Assembly (NCBI GenBank): GCA_013398275.1
Contig: VZSE01002737.1
Coordinates: forward strand, 3,961-67,960
Direction: 5' to 3'
Source: Promerops cafer
Lineage: Eukaryota; Chordata; Aves; Passeriformes; Nectariniidae
Length of the DNA: 64,000 nucleotides
Shown here: positions 59,914 through 64,000 of the stretch, in pieces
How the letters are laid out: the number at the start of each line of letters is the position of its first letter
Position numbering within the stretch: the first letter of the stretch is position 1
Translations under genes and position numbers: made by a program
Notes under the pieces: generated by a model
The model's input: only the letters and a program-made list of their open reading frames with translations
What the model was told of the DNA's origin: nothing
Databases searched by the model: none

Positions 59914-62900
59914 CTGTCAACATCTCTAAAGTCAAAAAGTAGTTCTTTCTTAGAAGCAGCAACTCACAAAAAATATCTGCATTTTATTTCTTTGGTCTCG
60001 ATAGAAAGAAGGTAACTATTTTCATCCAGCAGGTGAAATTTCCTGTCTTTTCTAGCTCTAACATCGAAGACATACTGTTTCTTTGCAGGAAATGTGAGAC
60101 AATTTTTGGATAATTGCAAATATTTGAAATATATTTAATCTTTAGGTCAGAAACCCTTGACATGTGCATGATTTTTTTGGAAGAAAGGCTGATTATGCAC
60201 TCCATTTTTATTTGTTACAGTCACATGAAATAGCTCTGTATTATGCTGAGCTGTAAGGCAGTGGCCATCAAGGACCTGTCCATATTGTTTGTCTGCTTTT
60301 GTATCCTACCAAATATCAACTTAATACTGCAAAAACCAAGTATACAAACATACTCTGGCCTCCTCTTTGCACTGCTGTGAGGACTACAACACAATACTGT
60401 ATGACAAATGCAGTTATTACATCTACCTCAAAACCTCTCTCCAGCTACAATTGGATTAAATATTATTTTTTTGGCTAAGTAATCTCCTGACTTTTTGTTG
60501 TATCCAGTGACAGAGGCTGGGGACAGTTGCAGAGAACGAAATAATCTTATTATTTGTTCTTGGCAGGATTTTGCTGTCATAAAACAATGTTGATATTTCT
60601 AATAATTACCTCTATTGTACTCACATCTAATTGGCTTAAGTATTGTAGGGTCAAATTAGAAAACTCAGTTTCCGAGGAATTTACAATTAAAAAAAGGAAA
60701 AACCCAGGACAGGGGAAAAAAAGGCAAGATGAAGAGATGAACAACACATGCTTCCTATTGCTTGCCATTACACACCCATGTGTTTATACACAGACAGGTG
60801 TGTGCAGTAGATTACTTGAGAGGGACAGAATTACATTTCCTGAACATTTTAGTCTGGTTGTTCAGGTTGAAACCACTTCTCCTCAGCTCCCTCAGCCCAA
60901 TCAAAACCAAACAAGAACTAAACCAACCAGTGTGATTCCTGGACTGAGGGTGAGGTGACGTGGGAATCAACTCTATCCTGAACAGGAGAAGGCTTAGGGA
61001 AGATGTAAAGGTAACCTTCTACCTAAGAGTAGATTACCAAGATGGGGATTTGTGTCCTTCCCTCCCTAAGGTATATAGACAAAAAGGAAAAAAAAAAGGG
61101 CTCCTAAATTGAACCAGGACAGACTGCCACTATCTGTAGTCAAGGTTTTCATTATGGAGATGATTGACTATCCTAAAATCCTGAACACTGATTGCAGAAT
61201 TTTCATCCTTGAAAGTTTGAGATCTAATTCATTCAAGCCTTGAACAAGTTGCTCTGACCACTGAGTTCAACTAGAGACCATCCCACATCCCTTCCCATCC
61301 GAGTTTTCCTGTGGAAAGCTACACAAGAAATTTATAAGTTGCAGTTGCACAGATTTGCTATCTGACTTAAGTTCTCATGACCAAAATTTGTAGAAACATT
61401 TAGAGTCTCTTCTGTTCTACGTGGTTAAGAGTTCCAAACTTAAGACACTGAAAAAGCCCAAAAAATAAACCTTCACCAAAACCCAAACAAAAAATAAAAT
61501 ACTAAACTATTCTCAGGTCAGGCCTAGAAATTTAGAGTCCTCTTCATCATTTGCAAGTATTTAGCCTAGAGAAATAATAAATAGTTGCAGTTGCACATTA
61601 AAGGCTCCTTCTAATTATATCACAGAGATCATAAGAGAAAAGCATACAGTAATAAGCAAATATCAGTTACTACTGTTGGAAATGCTTTCTAGTTTTTATA
61701 CCAACATTAAAATATTTCCAGACTGATGAAGAGAACAGGATTAGCTGTTTGCTTTATGTAAACATCTCCTGTTAAAATAAGCCCCACCTTTGCATTGTCT
61801 AAATCACAGCGAGCCTTTCAGCTTCTTGAAAGAAAAAGAACAACTATATTTGGCTTCTTCTCTTACATTAGATCTTTCTCACACACATTATCATCCCCAA
61901 AATGTGTCCCTATTTAATTAAACAATAGCTTGAAGCTTTGCTAAATTGCTTACATGGGAAATGCCCTTACTTCTTGGGGAGCAGTGAAAAAAGCTTGCCA
62001 ACACTAGTAACTCCTTAAAATGATCTCCTCCCAAATTTACTGATGCAAACCATTCAAGGTAATAGCCTTGGCAAAACTTCTGTCCAACAAAACCAGCTGA
62101 CTGTTGCTGCCTTCTCTCTCTAAAGCATAAGTCATTTATAAGCCTTTTTTAATAGGAAATAGCAAGGTGAAACCCACCAGACATGAAAAGCAGCAGCCCA
62201 AATCTTCAGAGGGTATCCACGACACTCAGCTAAAGCCTGTGCTTTTTCCCTGATTTATATCAGTTGCAAATCTGGTTCAGCCCCTGTGAACAGCTGCTTC
62301 TAATCTGCCTTAATACCATCCCCATTGAACTGCTTATTGTTATTGGTTTCAGGGCAATACAAACAAAGAGAGGATTTGGATATTGCCATGGCTGTTGTTT
62401 ATTGCCTGGTTATTAAACTGTGCTGATTTTGGCTGGGGATACTTAGTTACCAGCTGGACTTAGACCTCAACATAAGTTTATAGGGCTATTCATTGGATTT
62501 TTGAGAAGTGGGGGTACATTAGGTCTAGCAATGATCTTTTAACTAGGAAGATTAACCAAATGATAAACCAAAGCATATAGTGTTTTTAAATCTCAGGGAC
62601 CAGTTAAAAATAGCAACTGTTGTTCTGAAAGGACATCAGAATTTTACTAGGGCTACCAAACTATCAGGAAGGTTACCACTGGCAGAAACCCAGGTGTATT
62701 ACACATGCACCCACACATATCCCTTTGGGACAGAGGGTGAGGGTGTTAACTTTTTCTCATGTTTCAGGAGAACAATCTTGGGTTTTCAATACCTAATGTT
62801 ATGATGGTACTGTAGACAGAAGACACAAAAATTGCTATATGATCAGCTTCTCTGCACAGGAAGGAGACTCAAGACTGCTTTCTGAGAAACTTGGATGAGT

Positions 62901-63360
62901 TGTCTTTTGAAAGCTATCAGGGAAGGTGAGAGGGAAATAAATGACTGTGTGGCCAAAAATTCAGGCAGTAGTATCTTTTCTTCTACCACAGTTAAAAAAA
63001 TATAATCCAAAAGTTCAAGTCTCTAATCAAGCTCTTTGACATGCTTTTCAGATGATGGTGGGGGTAAGCAGGTGGACTCAGTAGCTAGCATTTTAGAAGG
63101 GTTTAGCTTTGCTTAGAAACTGTGGCTGCAAATCCCAGGAACAGCCACAATCAGCAAAGACTTCCCTCTTTGCAGTCATGTATGAATGTGCATGTGAAGT
63201 TTCATCCCTCTCTTCCTTAACCCTGCACCAAATTTTCCTTGTAAATATAGCTTGTTCTGGGAGTGTGTACTTATTACAGATTATAAACTGCTGGCTTTGA
63301 GTGTTTTTGCCCACGTTATTGAATGGCAATTAGAATTTTCTTTCTCTTTGCAAATCAAAA
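59914..63360. other. Non-coding stretch, no gene seen
   Basis: No supported gene. A 134-codon plus frame at 60554-60958 starts with a hydrophobic segment, then a Lys-rich part and a Gln/Thr/Pro-rich end. It has no family match or splice context. The rest is plain AT-rich sequence. Confidence 0.55.
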
Positions 63361-63600
63361 CCGAAATGCCCGGGGTTTATGGCGGAAGAACTGCTGCTCT
63401 TTCAGCACATTTGTAGAGGAAAGTACTTTGAGAGGCCCAGAGGATGGAAATGTGCTGACTCCACAGCCCATCAGGCAGGACTCGCTGCAGTAACTCCACC
63501 ACCACACCTTGGTGCTCCTCCCACGCAGCGACGCAGCAGCTGCTGCACACTCAGCCAGATAACACAGGCAGAGCTTCACACAGCCCAGTGAGCAGGAGCC
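63361..63600. other. Small CpG-richer patch
   Basis: About 240 bases with at least seven CpG dinucleotides (for example CCGGGG, TGGCGG, CACGCAGCGACGCAG) and raised GC, in otherwise CpG-poor DNA. Frames are open on both strands (70 and 74 codons), which fits GC-rich composition rather than coding. It could be a small regulatory element or remnant promoter. No TATA box or initiator stands out. Confidence 0.3.
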
Positions 63601-64000
63601 CTAAAAAAGTTAAGGACTACAGACTGGGCTTTGATTTCTAAGCTGAGGTTTTGTCATCGTTGTATGGCACCACAAGCTGCAAGTAAAAACAAAAGGCCAG
63701 ATCTGTCCAGATCTGCTTGTGTAAAGCCCGAGAAGGGAACAAGATTTGCATGAAATTAAACTAAATAGCAGGGGGATGGATTCTTTTTCTGCTGATGGCA
63801 GGTCTCTTCCAAAATTGTGAATTGCCACTTAAAAGGAAGGCATAACTTTATTACTGCTTCTCTTTTGTAAAGAAATGTCATCTGCAGAGGAGAAGATGGA
63901 CTGAAGGGGCAGACAAGGCAAATATGAATAATACTGCAGGTGGGAAGATCTAAACTATTCAGAGTCATCCTGTGAAGTACATTCCCAAATGTAAGAACTT
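63601..64000. other. Non-coding stretch to window end
   Basis: No supported gene. It contains one consensus octamer ATTTGCAT at 63744-63751 followed by an AAATTAAA run, which is compatible with POU-type binding but common by chance. Confidence 0.5.

Noticed and set aside
60554..60958. 134-codon plus-strand frame with a hydrophobic start as a secreted protein
   Set aside because: The hydrophobic part comes from T/A-rich DNA and the Lys/Gln-rich parts from A-rich tracts. No cleavage-site context or family match.
1..64000. More than a hundred open frames of 60-135 codons on both strands
   Set aside because: Their number and lengths fit chance in AT-rich vertebrate DNA. Most overlap others on the opposite strand and have no domains or splice context.
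1..64000. CRISPR array, operon, phage or other novel multi-gene system
   Set aside because: No repeat-spacer pattern, no closely packed long frames and no ribosome-binding sites. All repeats are vertebrate in type.

Overview
The window looks like nuclear DNA of a bird. It is AT-rich and CpG-poor, and every clearly recognisable repeat is typical of avian genomes: truncated CR1 LINE fragments (7128-7608, 19849-20002, 24087-24182, 49608-49715, 53926-54300), one LTR-like block (about 36650-37093) and an old MIR-type SINE (about 15175-15312). Long low-repeat stretches are also typical of birds. A passerine is possible from the style of the LTR and CR1, but other CR1-rich sauropsids cannot be excluded by eye. 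No operons, bacterial genes, CRISPR arrays or phage genes are visible, and I found no tRNA or rRNA gene.

No confidently identifiable protein-coding gene lies in these 64 kb. The longest uninterrupted reading frame is 173 codons (32654-33175). In DNA of this composition a random run that long is only mildly surprising. Many shorter frames exist, mostly as expected by chance. A few have protein-like composition or sit beside plausible splice sites: 9936-10168 (-), 10866-11041 (-), 25244-25297 (+), 26288-26410 (+), 47619-47844 (+) and a broken cluster at 59320-59913 (-). I list these at low confidence and name no function, because none matches a family I can recognise. The window is best read as an intergenic region or the inside of a very large intron.

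Layout. 1-7.1 kb: unannotated AT-rich DNA with a 33-bp near-perfect palindrome at 4329. 7.1-7.6 kb: the longest CR1 3' end. 7.6-15 kb: unannotated DNA with two minus-strand candidate exons near 10-11 kb, then a conserved-looking AT-rich block, a 23-bp palindrome and the MIR relic. 15-25 kb: unannotated DNA with two more CR1 tails. 25-26.5 kb: two weak plus-strand exon candidates. 26.5-36 kb: small tandem repeats, a 29-A run and the 173-codon frame. 36.6-37.1 kb: the LTR-like block, followed at 37.8 kb by two adjacent minisatellites. 38-49.6 kb: mostly featureless, with a possible terminal exon plus polyadenylation signal at 47.6-48.1 kb. 49.6-54.3 kb: two CR1 reverse-transcriptase fragments sharing a diagnostic variant. 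54.3-64 kb: mostly featureless, with the minus-strand reading-frame cluster at 59.3-59.9 kb and a small CpG-richer patch at 63.4-63.6 kb.

I see no gene system acting together here and no sign of a novel multi-gene system. The points most worth checking are the minus-strand cluster at 59.3-59.9 kb, the possible exons at 47.6 kb and 10 kb, the 33-bp palindrome and the twin minisatellites.
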